Below are positions 44,104 to 56,215 of a stretch of 64,000 nt of DNA, piece after piece; within the stretch, counting starts at the first letter, position 1; each line of letters opens with the position of its first letter. Origin of the DNA: Nereocystis luetkeana (taxonomy: Eukaryota > Sar > Phaeophyceae > Laminariales > Laminariaceae); NCBI GenBank assembly GCA_031213475.1, contig JARUPZ010000010.1, positions 2,175,001 to 2,239,000 of the forward strand, written 5' to 3'. The position numbers and the translations under genes were made by a program. The notes beneath the pieces were generated by a model, which searched no databases, was not told the DNA's origin, and saw only the letters and a program-made list of their open reading frames with translations.

Positions 44104-46197
44104 GGACCGAGGCTACGTGCAAGTCGCGCAGGCTTTTCTCACACGTATAACGCCGCGAGTACCTGAGTAAGCTCGACGCGCAAGGGACGGTGCGAGAAAG
44201 TTTTGCTACACGGATGTAGGCTTTGCAGGATTGCAGCCCTGAAGCTCACAGCCCTAGTCCGCCGGACACTCACCAGTATCCGCCCAGACTCCTATGCTCC
44301 GGGAGACACAGGAATAACCTACCACAAGTGACTAAGCTGCGGTGTATGGCGTCGGAGGTGTCAACTCCGGCCACGTCCTGCAGTCACACGGGTCAGATGC
44401 ACTTAGACTGTTCGAATCTTCAACCTTAAGCATGCACCACAAACCGGTACGAGAAGGTCGTCTTGGATGTAAACCCTACCTCGCGTGACGACGCACGCGC
44501 AGGAAACGTGAATCACGTTGTATTTATTTGATGAGGCTGCCGCAACGGATGCACCCAGCCTAGCCAGATCCTCACCCCAACACACGCTACTAAGTCGGCA
44601 CCCAGCAGCTGGAAGGTATCTTGGACAGACTACGCCTCACGATACGACACGCAGGCGATTTCGAGAAGTCAATTACACACTCGCGGAACACCTGAACTGT
44701 ACTCTGCACGTGTAACCAACAACCCTGCACAACTCTATTCGCCGACCTGAATCAACGCCTAGAAGTTATGGCCCCGAATGCTTTACACACAACAGTAGCG
44801 TACCGAATGTACAACCGAGAATCCAGGTGATCAGTCTAGATCCAACGGCAGACGGGTCGACTCAATGTAGACCCCCAGCAGAAAGCTCCCTCCGGCAATG
44901 TCCACAGAGTGAACAAAAGTCGGTGAGGGTAGAAGAAGCTTGCGAGAAGCAGGTGCGTCGAGCTCAGCGGTGACTAGTCCTCCGACGACCCCAAATTTGA
45001 AGAGGGTGCAGAGATATAAGACTATACAAGGCACAGGCATATCGATGCTGGGTAGGGCACGCTGCTTGTAGTTCACGAACTTCGCATTATTGCTCCACAA
45101 GTGAATTGAGGGAGATATATATCTTTAGTGAGCGAGGGTGGGCTTCGTCGGGAGCACAACTCAGCCCAAACGTCGACCAAAACTAGCCTGGCATGCAGAT
45201 ACGAGTATTCCCATGAATAAGATTATCAAAGCTACTTACATGTAGCCATACAAACTTCGCATACGGGAATGTCCCCAAAACGCTACCGTAAAATATTCGC
45301 AAACGGGTACGTACGTTCCTATACGGTAGATATATATGCTGCTCCACCACAGTGTTACCTGCTGGTGCTTGTGGGCGGCAGCTTTGTAACATTGTGCTCT
45401 TGCCTGTTGTCTGTTTTCTACCTGATACATGTCTGGGCTGTGTGCTCCTGGGAGGGCAAAAAGCTGACGAAAACTTTACCGGTACGCACGTACCTGGTAC
45501 AAAGTAAGGCAGTGGTACAAGAGAAATCGTCTTACTCATTCCCACTCTAAAACAAATTCAAGGGCTTGTCACGCGCTCCAGAGGGTACGGATCGCGCCCG
45601 GAACTCGACCAACGTGTCCGGACGGGTTTTCCGTGCCGACCACTTGGCGCTTTGCCAAAAAATGCTCGAATGAAGAGATATTGCAAAGGTCTTAGTCCGT
45701 TGGGCCAGAGGTAAAAGGTTAACCGATCGCCTACCCAATCTAAGCCTTAAGAAACGCGTCAAAATGTCCCAACAGCCGGGGGTGGCGGAGATGTTTCAGC
45801 GGACAAGCATAAGAAAAGTGGAAGAAAGGAACGCGGTAAAAGGGTCAGCAACAGCCGGAGCGTGGCGGGGATCACTAAAAAACACCCAACTCAGTACCAA
45901 ACAACTATCTGTGCGAATGAATGACAAGAAAAGAAGGTAAGCAAACCGAACTGACGAAAAATGACAACGTAGCAATACGAGCTGGACCAGCCATAAAAAA
46001 AGGTTTCGCATCTCGAACAGATCATGATCTGCAGTAAGTAGTAGATCATCTATGCATAGTTGTTTATCTGCTGTTGATAGAGGTCGTTGTGCAGAATCTG
46101 TGTAGTGCAGACTCAATCCAGGAAACGTTAGCAAGATCATGCAGATTGTGCGGCTCTTGCCCGGCAACATGGATAAGCTACGAAATCGCGAATATTT
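44104..46197. other. Region between the two Copia elements
   Basis: It should contain the untranslated leader and 5' LTR of element 1, but no sequence matching the 3' LTR start was found. It holds the right copy of the 340 bp direct repeat. No gene recognised; short open frames lack family features. Confidence 0.4.
45000..45365. repeat. 340 bp direct repeat flanking Copia element 1, right copy
   Basis: Counterpart of 37985-38315, in the same orientation. Compared with the left copy it has an extra segment around 45215-45265 (AATAAGATTATCAAAGC). It ends near GCTGCTCCACCA. Confidence 0.75.
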
Positions 46198-46764
46198 GTG
46201 TTTAAAGGTATCTGATTGGTATACCCTCGGCAGGTGGTAGCACAGGCTTGCGCTGGTAGTGGTGAAACCACCTTGCTGGTGCCTAGGAAGTGCAGCAGAT
46301 GCTTGATATTGGAAATAGCTGCTTGCGGGCAAGAAAGGCAGAACAAGAGGGGGGAAATGGGAGTGCCAGCGATGTGCGCGAGCGCAAACATCCTTGATTC
46401 AACTCATATCTACGACGACGGAGATGTGCCCTACGGGTCGTTGTACTTTTTGACCACCATCAATCATCAGCGTTCCAAGCATCGTTCCTGTCATGGGGAT
46501 GCATTGAATATACAAGATACCGAACTATGTACGATTAAGAACAACGTAATCTATTATTAGTTGAATGTTGCTTTCTCCCGAATATCCCAATTACGATAAA
46601 AAAAGGTAAACTCGTACTCGTGTGTAGTGACTTCGCATCAACATAGATATTGATCTCAACCTCTATGTTCCATCACTGACTATTAATAGCTGCTGAACTG
46701 CAGTCGTACTGAACATTTATCATGGTAGTAGGTTCTGCTGTTGCCTACCTGGAGTTTCTTATCA
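46198..46764 (-). repeat. 3' LTR of Copia element 2
   Basis: On the minus strand it starts TGATAAGAAACTCC and ends ...AAACA at 46198. Landmarks shared with the 5' LTR: GTGGTGAAACYACCTTGCTG, GGCAAGAAAGGCAGAA, ACGACGRAGATGTG, CTACGGGTCGTTGTACTT and TCTGCTGTTGCCTA (plus-strand reading). Confidence 0.8.
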
Positions 46765-46775
46765 CTCCCTCTAAA
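46765..46775 (-). other. Polypurine tract of Copia element 2
   Basis: Minus-strand TTTAGAGGGAG lies directly before the LTR start TGATAAG, the expected site for plus-strand DNA priming. Confidence 0.7.
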
Positions 46776-47747
46776 TGGAAGACACGTCTGCAAATAAATA
46801 TTGCTCATGTCACAAACTAATTTCATCGTTACTTGCAAATCCTAGTTTGGGATTATCTTCTAACTTGACGCTTGACAAAAATTGTGCAGTGAAAATGTCG
46901 TTGCAACCGGTCTCCTCTTTCACTGGTGAGCTGTCCAAGCAAACGAATGCATGATATCTTAACTTTAAGCTTGCGTAGTGAAATGCCGTCGCAACTAGTG
47001 TCCTAATGTACTGTTTAGCATGTGATTTCAATTGATTGCATCCTAGTGCATGTGTGCACTGCTAAGTTACTCTGCAATAATAAAACGTCAGTCGAACATC
47101 ATCAATGCCCCAGCTAAACCATACTAGGTAGGTTGTAACGACTGTCTTATTGAAGGCGACCGCAAGGCTTCAAAAGTCTACCGTGTGTTGCATTGAACTC
47201 GAAAAAAGCTTAAACAACTCTTCTAATAACTGCCACACAACATGTATACGTGTCTTACAGCATTCGGGGTATCGTTCACCGCCCCCACGAATACGCTCTA
47301 TGCTCTAACGATGAAGCCATTGAAGCTGATTATGGAGCAAATGGAACTGATGTCGTTGATAAAGCTGAAATAGCGATGGCTGGGATGTCACTGTCCCATA
47401 CTATATCTGTGATGCTGCCGGATCGTCCCGTTGGAGCCTGTGATGTGTGTTTAGGCCCTGACATCCTTGGTCAGCCCGATGGGGTAACGGGGGCGATGCT
47501 TGTTGAGGAATTTCGTCTCTAACTCCGAGATGTTCTCCTCGATCGGCACGTAGTGAACACTGACCCTGCCTTTCTGCACGATCTCGAGAATGTAGAAAAC
47601 CCGCAGAGCCACATGCTTAGTATGCGGGCTGAATGTTTGGTTCCCGAGAATATGAAAAGCTGAAATGGTGTCGATGTGAAGCGGGAGCAGTTGATATTTT
47701 TTCCGAACCTGAGCTCTTCCATTATATTATAACGGTAGACTGCCTAT

Positions 47748-48788
47748 CTATCTCGTTGGTAGTGCTGCTGCGACAAGTTCTGCTTCCATGATTGACTGGG
47801 TCGTGATTCCTTGAAGACCCATCACCGGGTCGTTGAGCATCATCATGATGTACGATGGCGTTGACTTGCAGCTGTCCGGGTTGTTGCCCCGGTTAACGTC
47901 CGAGAACGCGGTGAGGGTGAAACCCCCTTTCTTATAGGTGATGTCTAAGTTGATCGTGCCGGCAAGAAAATGGAGAACGTGCTTGGCCACCTTCACGTGT
48001 GCATTGGATGCCCTTCACACGGCCCTCGCAAGCTGTTTGACGCCATAGAGGATGCCGTACTGAGTCACTTGAGCCAGGTACAGTAGTACACCTGTGATTG
48101 CCTAATATCGGTTTCTGTGTCGTTAGAAAGGTTTCCTTCTGGCTGGTCGAGTGACAGCTCTTTTCCTGCTCCGGGCGTTCTCACGTGTTTGAACTCGCCC
48201 ATACCGTACTTTTCGAGCACGGACCTGGTGTAGTCTGCTTGAGAGACGGTGAGCGCCCCAATTTCACGGTTGCGGGTGACTTTCATGCCAAGGATCAGCG
48301 AGATATCTCCCATGTCTGCTGTGGCAGTGGCTCATCAGCCTCTCCTTTAGCATCTTAAGCCCCACCTTGTCGCTTCCAGCAAGCATCAGGTCGCCAACTT
48401 TGAGGGTATGGATGGACTCCGGCTTCTTGCTCGTGTTCTTTGTGTTGTTGATGATGGAGTCGTCGTCCGTGTCGTGGGCGTAGACGCAGGGGTCAGACTT
48501 GAGCAGGTTGAAGCCAATCTTCATGACGTAGGTGTCGATAGTGCTGTGCCAGTTTATGGGGCTCTGGCGAAGACCGTGGGAGCTTTTGCGAAGCCTCATT
48601 GCCAGTAGAACTCCGGTCTTCTCATCCTTTTTCTCACAGCCCGGGGCCATTTTGACGTACACTTCCTCTTCGACCTTAGCGTGTATACACTCTGTTTGGG
48701 CATCCAGCTGTAGAATATCCCAGGCAAACCCCACTGCTGTTACGAGCACCATTCGGATGCTCTGAATTCTGCGCACAGAGGCGAACAA
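47748..48788 (-). pseudogene. Copia element 2 reverse transcriptase and RNase H remnants
   Basis: The minus strand reads RIQSIRMVLVTAVGFAWDIL, LDAQTECIHAKVEEEVYVKM and LRKSSHGLRQSPINWHSTID, then in another frame GDISLILGMKVTRNREIGAL. Further on are AKHVLHFLAGTINLDITYKK and FSDVNRGNNPDSCKSTPSYI with TQSIMEAELVAAALP. Frame changes lie near 48300 and 48000, and the YVDD box is degraded (LKVGDLMLAG). Confidence 0.8.
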
Positions 48789-49369
48789 ACCACCACAATC
48801 TGCTCCTAAGACTTGTCCTTAGCCTTGAACAACAAGCCTTCTCTTGAAGGTCTTGTCCGCCTTGATGTTGTAGGCCACCGCGAGCCGACTGAATTTTGCC
48901 CGTCGGTGCTGAATGTGGAGGGGACGATATCCTAGACGTGGTATTGCTACAGACTTGCCATCTCCTTGTCCGACGCTGCCTTCCAAAGATCCACTTGCGC
49001 TAGCCCCATCGCTCCTCTAAAGATGTTTGGGATCGTAAACACTTTCTCCCCCTCCGAACGGCTTTTGAATTGCACGCTGGCGGTGGCGTAGACATACCCC
49101 GCGCGAGTTAGCATCTCCATGTAGTGCGACATGTCCGTCATAGCTTCTTTGGCGTAAAGGGCAAGCTTCTGCACTCGGTGAAAGGTACTGTCAGATAGCA
49201 TCGCCTGTAGGTTTCCCTGAGAAGCTTTCGACCGCGTGACAGCTGGAGTTACTTCCAGGCAACAAGAACTTGCCGTTCGTGAGGTGGTTGAAGCTCCTTG
49301 ATCTGATGCAGATATTACCCTCTAGCACGTTCTTCTTCAGCGCCCACTGTGCCTGGGTCCAATGAGGGG

Positions 49370-50370
49370 CTAGGGGTTGTGGACGGCGGGCTGCTGCCAA
49401 GCACTTGTGCGTTCGGCCGCCGGGGTAACGCTACTCGATCGAGTCCCCAGTTCACGGCTAGTGAGTTCGCGTAACCGTGCGAACATCTCGGCCACCTCCG
49501 TACCAGCGGGCTGAGCGATATCGATGGTATGGTCGGAGGTGTTGCAGAGGCCGAGACACGATGTGTAGTCCCGGATGGCAGTCAGTAGGTTATCGTGGTT
49601 GTTGCAGACCTCGTCGATACCGTTCATAGCTCTCTATCCCCTGGTGCGGTATTCGCTGTCGTCAGGAGGTGGAATTATGTGCGATGGAGTTTCGATGAAA
49701 ACGACGTTCCTGCTCTCGACTACCTTCCGCGTCGAAGGGTTGTAAACATGGTAGGCCTTGAATTCCTGACTGTGACTACAGAGACGGCCCTCCCAGGCTT
49801 TGTTGCCAAGTTGTTTGGTGTAGGTCTCGATGTGGACTTAAGCCCGTGTGCCGGTTATCTTGGGGAGGCTCAAGTCCGCCTCTTTGCCTTAGATTTTCGT
49901 GTAAGGGGTTTCCATGCCAAGAACTGAATGCGACGACTCGTTGGAGATATATGCAGCAGCTCCGCCCATAAAAAGTTCGGAAACCCACTGCTTCAGAAGC
50001 ATGCTCAACTTCATCCCAGCGAGGGTGTGTCCAATGCGCTCTCTTACGCCAATCTGGCTAGGCGTGTTGGTGGCAGTAATTTCCAACTGGATCGCTGTTT
50101 GGTGGCAGTACTCCCGGGAAGAGCTTCCCGTATGCTCTGTTCCTCGGTCCGCACGAAGGCGAACAACGCAGCACCCCACTTCACGAATGGCTGGATCGTG
50201 TATCCTGCTTCCCGTTTGGTCTGGATGAGGCATACTTCTCTTCGGTTGATGTACTCGTCGGTGAACTTACTCCCGTACTCGTAATCTCCCAGCGCTCTAG
50301 GTGAATTTGGCCTCATGAGGTCGGTATAAACCAGCCCAAAAGAGTTGTTGACTTTGAGGTTGGCTTTCAT
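49370..50370 (-). pseudogene. Copia element 2 integrase remnants
   Basis: The minus strand has FGLVYTDLMRPNSPRALGDY and EYGSKFTDEYINRREV, then in another frame RADRGTEHTGSSSREYCHQ and ITATNTPSQIGVRERIGHTL. The first catalytic Asp, the RGTE motif and a Glu in VRERIG correspond to the D, D, E triad. Three or more frameshifts break it. Confidence 0.8.
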
Positions 50371-50379
50371 CGGGTGAAC

Positions 50380-51110
50380 TCACTCGGTATTTTTTACGAT
50401 TGCACAGACGTCGCAGTCCGACACACTACCGACGAAGTGCATCCTGTTGCTGTTCGTCTTGTTAAGTAGGTCCAGAATTTTAGCGTTGATATGTAACATA
50501 CGGCAATGCCAGCTGTCCGCGGTGTTGATATTTGCCTCTTGTAAGGCTAGCTTGGGTGCGTCCAGCCCCACATCGACCGAGTATAGGTCGTGGGTTCCTG
50601 CCACTTGTTTCAGAGAGAGAACAAAGCTGTCCGTCTCGATGCGAGAGGTGTCGGCCGCTAATGTAGTGATGGCACCTTGTAACGTAGCCTGAGGTACCGA
50701 AAAGAGGTTGCGTCCCAGACCGGGTACAACCACAATCGGGATCTTCACTGGCTGCTTCATTCCAGTTTTTTCGATGATAGCACCGGTGATGGCACCCGTA
50801 GCATTTTCTTTCAACTGGTGTTGCCTGCAGTAGTGGCAGTAGTAATCTCGCGCGCTTCCCAATGGACTTCGTAGTCGGACAAGCTTCCCCCTAGCCCGGG
50901 AGTATCGTCAAGTTAGTGGTCAAAGACTCTGCTGCCCACGTAGCTTGTCAAGGCGTTGTCGTTGATGGTGTTCCCTGTGCCGTAGTCGAATTCCGCGGCA
51001 CTGACTGCCATACGGGTCGAGTCTTCAAAGTTCTGCCCAAACAGCCCAAGTGTCGCGATCGAGGGTCCATTGAGGTATTTTTCGTGCTCGCGCGCCGGCG
51101 TCTTGAACAT
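50380..51110 (-). pseudogene. Copia element 2 protease and pre-integrase remnants
   Basis: The minus strand contains IPIVVVPGLGRNLFSVPQAT, as in the matching part of element 1 (IVPGLGTNLFSV), then DSWHCRMLHINAKILDLLNK and VSDCDVCAIVKN, a degraded H-x-H and C-x2-C pre-integrase finger. The upstream part has ARDYYCHYC; a protease DSG motif could not be identified. Confidence 0.7.
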
Positions 51111-51313
51111 GCTGGGCTGCTTTCCCTGAGTGTCGCCTACTATGGACTTGGCGTCCTGTGTGGTAGTGATGGCGACAAACGAATATACTCCTTGGAAACA
51201 CAGTTCCCTTAACGATGTTTGACGATGCTACTATAAATTATTGGCGAAGTTGGCGTTGCCGTTGTTGGCCTGCTTCTTTACGAGCTGGTACTCGTCATCT
51301 CCACGAGACGTAA

Positions 51314-51830
51314 TCAAATGCATTGAGCACCATTGGGCCCCTCCTCCACCTTGTTTCTTCTGCTGCTTTCTTGATGCTTCTTTTCTCTAGCTCTGCACTC
51401 ACCGTCGGAATGATACGTCATTTCGTGTAGAGGGTACCGCTTGGAAGGCCGATCTCTCCTGGTCTTCTTGTAGTTGGGGTCGCACTTGGGAAAATCCGCC
51501 TTGTGGTGTCCAAACTGCCTGCATATGTAGCACTTCAACTGAGGTCGTCTTGGGCTTGCATGGCGACCCCCGCGTCTTGTAATTGATGGCGTGCTTGAAG
51601 AGAACGTGAGACGAGGTCCGCGTACAAATTGTGCATCGAGGATTTTATGTCCTCCAGTCCGAACTCGCGACCCCTGAAGCTGGTGTTGCGCACAAAGTTG
51701 TAGCAGGCGTGAGGGCGTTGAGTGCCGAAGCGTTCCGGAGAAACGCGTTCCCCCACGTTGTGGAGACGGTATTATCGTGCTGTCTCGGGATGTACAGAAA
51801 GTCGTGTGGATCTTGACCTGGTCTCATCTT
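51314..51830 (-). pseudogene. Copia element 2 gag remnant with zinc knuckle
   Basis: Frames at 51827-51645, 51756-51535 and 51538-51314 together cover the gag end. The last has CYICRQFGHHKADFPKC, in which the final Cys of the C-x2-C-x4-H-x4-C knuckle is displaced (F at the usual place). Confidence 0.7.
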
Positions 51831-53427
51831 GCTTTTAGCTAGTTCTTCGTAGAGCTCCTGACGAGTGGCGGTACTGACGGCGTCGGTTTTCTACTCAAGC
51901 ACCTTTCAAGCCTCATGGCCGTCTCCGAGACTATCCTCAGGTGCATTGCCCGCATGACGTCATACTACTGCTGTAGTGGCTCCCCCATTCGTAGCTAGGA
52001 AGAGGGCTTGGTAGACGGTGTAATTGTTCCCTGATATTTGGCTACATTGCCGCCTAGCGTCGGGTTAGGCATTCCCTGCCCCAATAGCATGTCATGTAAA
52101 GCTAGAGCTGATACATTGAGGTGGACCCTTACCCTTGCCTTCCAGTCGCGTGCTTATCCTTCCAGTCAAACCGCGGAATGCTCTCAGCTATTGTCGCTAC
52201 TGCTCTTTGTCCTTTTGTTTTCCATGTTGCGAAGTTTATGTATTACACCGCACTTATTGCTGTACAAGAAGTATGGTAGAACAATAACCTGGAACATTCC
52301 TGTTTATTTTAAGAAACAGTACTTGCGGTGCGAGCAGGTACGTGCGAGTCCCTTGTACGAGTACGAGTACCTGCGATCAAGCGCAACGGCAGCTAGTGCG
52401 AGCTTTTCGCCACACTTGTGGGCTTGGGAAAACGTAACGTTACAGTACTTGCTTGTTGCACTTGGTTCTAGCTTCAACCAACACGTTGTGGGCTTGGTAC
52501 ACAGACGCAAACGCTTGTGTTCACTTATCGCATCGAAAAATAGCAACTTTGCAACTCTCGACCAAGCATAAATTGAACCATGCGAGTGCTAGTACGCGCG
52601 CTTCGAACCAGCAGTGGATCGGAGCACTGATGTAGAATCGACCTCGTATCTATCTGTACGCGGTACACGCGCTCGTCCCAGAGCCGTGTAGTTTTCTGAA
52701 CGGTAGTAGTGTTACAGCTGACCTCCTCTTGTGTGCCGCTAACGGCTCGGTCTCACCTCGATAGCCAGCTGTTGTCGTTCGTTGAGAGAGTCCTTATAGG
52801 GATTTCCTCCGTACCTCGCTCCTAAATCCTCTCTGGCCACGAGGTGGCCAGACGCCACGGAATCAGGTGTTGGTATTGCTCAGCAAGTGCGACGTGTGAT
52901 TGACAGACATGCACGTGATAGGCAATACTCATGCACGGTGTGTGAACGGGATATGGTTTGACTTGTTTCTTTCTTCACTTTGGTGGGATTGACTAAACCC
53001 AAGTAGCGCCACAGAGCACCCGTATCGACCACTACAGCCGATACGGAGTTTCCATGACCCAGACAATGGCCTCCCCCGCCGGGGACACTCCATTGTATAC
53101 CTACATCGATATGACAGCGAGCCATCCTACGGCCTTCTCGCTGTCTTACACGATGCACCCTCCATACGTCACTGGTCAGGTCAGTCGACGTACATCACAG
53201 AATACCCTGTCGCCCTCCTGGGCGACTTCTGGAGCCCGTAGCGCTGCAACAGTAGATGGTCAGTCTTGCCAAGCTACGTTGTGACTAGCTCTGTTGCTCT
53301 CACTCAATTTCTGTAAGTAGCCTCTTGAGTCCAGACAGTCATGCCGATGATTCAGCACTCTTTAGCCAGATTTGAGCCTCCAGAAACGTCTTCCTGATGG
53401 CCATGAGATGTGCGCACCGTACTCTCG
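51831..53427. other. Leader and N-terminal gag region of Copia element 2
   Basis: Between the primer site and recognisable gag there are 1.6 kb. Segment 53054-53284 is an open plus-strand frame of 76 codons with no known domain. Nothing else recognisable. Confidence 0.35.
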
Positions 53428-53439
53428 AGGCTCATAACC
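53428..53439 (-). other. Primer-binding site of Copia element 2, complementary to the initiator tRNA-Met anticodon arm
   Basis: The plus strand reads GGCTCATAACC directly beside the LTR end at 53440. This is the anticodon stem-loop sequence of eukaryotic initiator tRNA-Met (CAT anticodon), so the minus-strand PBS would pair with a half-tRNA primer, as reported for Drosophila copia. The match is 11 nt. Confidence 0.55.
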
Positions 53440-53968
53440 TGTAAAGTTATCTGGTTGGTCTACCCACGGGACTTGTGCTGGAAGTGGTGAAACTACCTTG
53501 CTGGTACCTAGAAACTGCTGAAGATGATTGATGTTGAAAATAGTCGCTTGCGGACAAGAAAGGCAGAAAAAGAAGGGAAACAAGGGAGTAAGAGCAACGT
53601 GCCCGGGCGCAGCCATCCTCGATCAACTTACATCTGCGACGACGAAGATGTGCTCTACGGGTCGTTGTACTTATCGACCAACAGCAATGTTCCAAGAATC
53701 GTTTATGATGGTGATGAGTTGAATATACAACTTACCGAATTATGTACGAGTAAGAACAACGTGATCTCGCCGCATGTTGCTTTTACACGAGTATCCAAAC
53801 TAACATAAACGAAGGTAAACTTGTATTCGTGTGTATAGTAACTACGCATCAACATATATATGAATCTCAACCTCTGCGTTCCATTGCTGACTACTATTAT
53901 AGCTGCTGTACTGCAGTCGAACTGAATTTTTGTCATGACTATGCTCTGCTGTTGCCTATTTCTTAACA
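53440..53968 (-). repeat. 5' LTR of Copia element 2
   Basis: On the minus strand it begins TGTTAAGAAATAGGCAACAG and ends ...CTTTACA at 53440. It is 38 bp shorter than the 3' LTR owing to indels. Confidence 0.8.
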
Positions 53969-54769
53969 ATCTGTCTTGAAATATCTAGGTTATCGGGGGG
54001 ATATCGATGGTCTGTCCCATCTAATAATGTGTTCCAGGTCGGATTGGCCAGGCCCCCCATTGATTTTTCGAACGAATTTGGACATGCTCTGTCCACGCAC
54101 TGCCTGTGCAGTTCATGCACTACTCGACGCATTTGACTTTCGGCGCCCTCTAGTTTACTTTATTTTAGTTTTTTAGAGAGGCATGACCGATCCAACGACC
54201 CGAAAAAAACACTAACAAAGCGACGTAAAACTACAGTCAGTCCGGATAGTTTCGGTGAGTATCTGGTAGTAGGTATCAGTGTAACCTGTCCAAAGCTTTC
54301 AAAACGTCACGACTGCGTCAGTATCTAGCACCAGGGTTTCAGTCGTATTTTCAAAAAATGAAAAACGTCTTGTTTCTATTGTTCATTCCGAGAGAGTTCC
54401 GTCGATGGATTAGCGTGTTGTGCTTCAATTCGAATTTGACCATTTCTACTTTTCTTCCCTATAGGAAATATAATATTTTCGGCCCAAATTCGGCACTTAC
54501 TTTTGTCTTTTTTTGCGAACACTATTCAACAACGAAAGATTCCCGGTGTAGTCGGGCATCTACTTAAAAAAAACGCGTGCCAGTTGGAGTTGGTTGTAAT
54601 CGTGAAACACGATTTTCCCCGAACGAAAAAATATTCCAGGTTCGCCGACCGAGACAGCAGTAGTAAAAAAACATAGACAATGCAAGGCCAGCAGTGAATG
54701 CCTTTGAACGTGCAACTCAAAGACGAGGGAAACTCCAGAGCACACTTCTCAACCGACACTTGGTCGACC

Positions 54770-55045
54770 ATTAATTCGTCCATGGACGGGTCCATGGATG
54801 CCGCCGTGGATGCATCCATGGACGGGCCCATGGACGAAGGCATGACCGACACTTGGTTGACCATGGCTTCGCCCACAGACGACCCCATGAACGCCGCCAC
54901 TGATGATGCGTCCATGGACGAAGCCAGGACTGGCATACTTGGCCGACCATGCGTGGCTTCATCCATGGACGAGCCCATGAACGCTACTATGGATGCGTTC
55001 ACGGCCTCGTCGATGGACGAACCCATGACCGACGCTTGACCGACC
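54770..55045. repeat. Degenerate array built on TCCATGGACG words
   Basis: Words such as TCCATGGACGGG, CCCATGGACGAAGGC and CCATGAACGC recur about 12 times at uneven 12-30 bp spacing. The palindromic core CCATGG keeps frames open on both strands (SMDGSMDAA on plus, MGSSMDEA on minus). Composition suggests a minisatellite; a low-complexity coding exon cannot be excluded. Confidence 0.6.
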
Positions 55046-55305
55046 ATGACCGGGGCCGTGGACGACCACGGTCGACCTTAGCGGTGTTCATGACCGTTCG
55101 TGGTCGACTGTGGCAGCGTTTATGGGCCCCGTCCACGGCCGGTCCAACTCTAAAAACAATGTACCTGGTACCAGGTAGATTATTGGGCTTCGCAAAAATG
55201 CCATTTTTTCGTATTTTTTTACTAGAATTTTTTATGGCATCGAGTTATTATGGTAATATCTCTTGATAGGATGCGGCGAATTGAGCAACATAACTTACAT
55301 CGATC

Positions 55306-55532
55306 TCCTCCTTATTATTACTATTTCTCTTGCCATCCGACAATGTGCAGCATGATCTTCAACATGGATCACTCACAACTTTCCCGAAAGAAGAAATTCT
55401 CGGAAACAAAAGGAAACTCCTCCTTATTACTACTATTTCTCTTGCCATCCGGCAATCAATGTGCAGCATGATCTTCAGGATCTCTCATGACTTTCCCGAA
55501 AGAAAGAAGAAAACCTCGGAAACAAAAGGAAA
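55306..55532. repeat. Tandem duplication of about 105 bp
   Basis: Both units begin CTCCTCCTTATTA and share TTTCTCTTGCCATCC, TGTGCAGCATGATCTTCA, ACTTTCCCGAAAG and CTCGGAAACAAAAGGAAAC. They differ by a few indels. Confidence 0.8.
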
Positions 55533-55904
55533 CCCATACACCGAGTCTACCTCCCTTCTGTGCCAACTTTCGGCTTGTCATTATGATTTTGTCTTCAGCA
55601 CTCGCTGTGTCTCCACCACTTTTCTCTTGATGATCGTGAACGACGATTTTTATTCGAATTTAGTTTTAAAAAATGACGGTTTTTGATTTTTCGCGGATAT
55701 CTCGGTGAGATCGAGTCGGAAAAAACATGGTTGTATTGATTTCCCATTATGATTTTCCATACCAGGTTCGTATAATATATAATATGTATATCTATATATT
55801 CGCATAAATAAACAGCAGTACTATGCCAGAGGAATATAGCTTCCAATTTATATTATGGCCTAAGTTTCAAGGCTTTTCGCTGGTCAGGTCAAACCTCAAG
55901 GGTC

Positions 55905-56215
55905 TCGGGTCAGCTGACCCGACCCGACCCATGAAATTCTGAGGTATGTTGACTTGACCCGACCCGACCCGTGAGAGTTTGAAGACCTCTTGACCCGACC
56001 CGACCCGACCCGACCCATGAGATTTGAAAAGTTCTTGACCCGACCCGACCCGACCCGACCCGACCCGACCCGACCCGACCCGACCCGACCCGACCCGACC
56101 CGACCCGCCACCTTTCGATTGACCCGTTGGACACGGGTTTCCTGCGGGTCGGGTCACCTTGACCCGCGAGACCCTTAACTTGATTGACCCGAAGGTTCGA
56201 CCCGCGGATCTGGCC
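55905..56215. repeat. (GACCC)n minisatellite cluster 1
   Basis: Pentamer tracts GACCC alternate with short spacers such as ATGAGATTTGAAAAGTTCTT. The longest uninterrupted tract is 56037-56106, about 14 pentamers. It is open on both strands as RVGSG or DPTRP repeats, which are artefacts. Confidence 0.85.

Larger units (their letters stand above)
46198..53968 (-). mobile_element. Copia-type LTR retrotransposon, element 2, complete but degenerate
   Basis: Two LTRs (46198-46764 and 53440-53968) bound an internal region with gag, protease-region, integrase, reverse transcriptase and RNase H remnants on the minus strand. Flanking pentamers ATTTG (46193-46197) and ATCTG (53969-53973) look like a target-site duplication with one mismatch. 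A polypurine tract adjoins the left LTR and a primer site adjoins the right LTR. LTR divergence of roughly a fifth to a quarter by eye and many lesions mark it as old. Confidence 0.85.

Noticed and set aside
45990..46060. Second reverse transcriptase YVDD-like box (LCIDDLLLTADHDL on minus)
   Set aside because: Only about 20 residues resemble a Copia RT and the surroundings do not; chance or a very old remnant.
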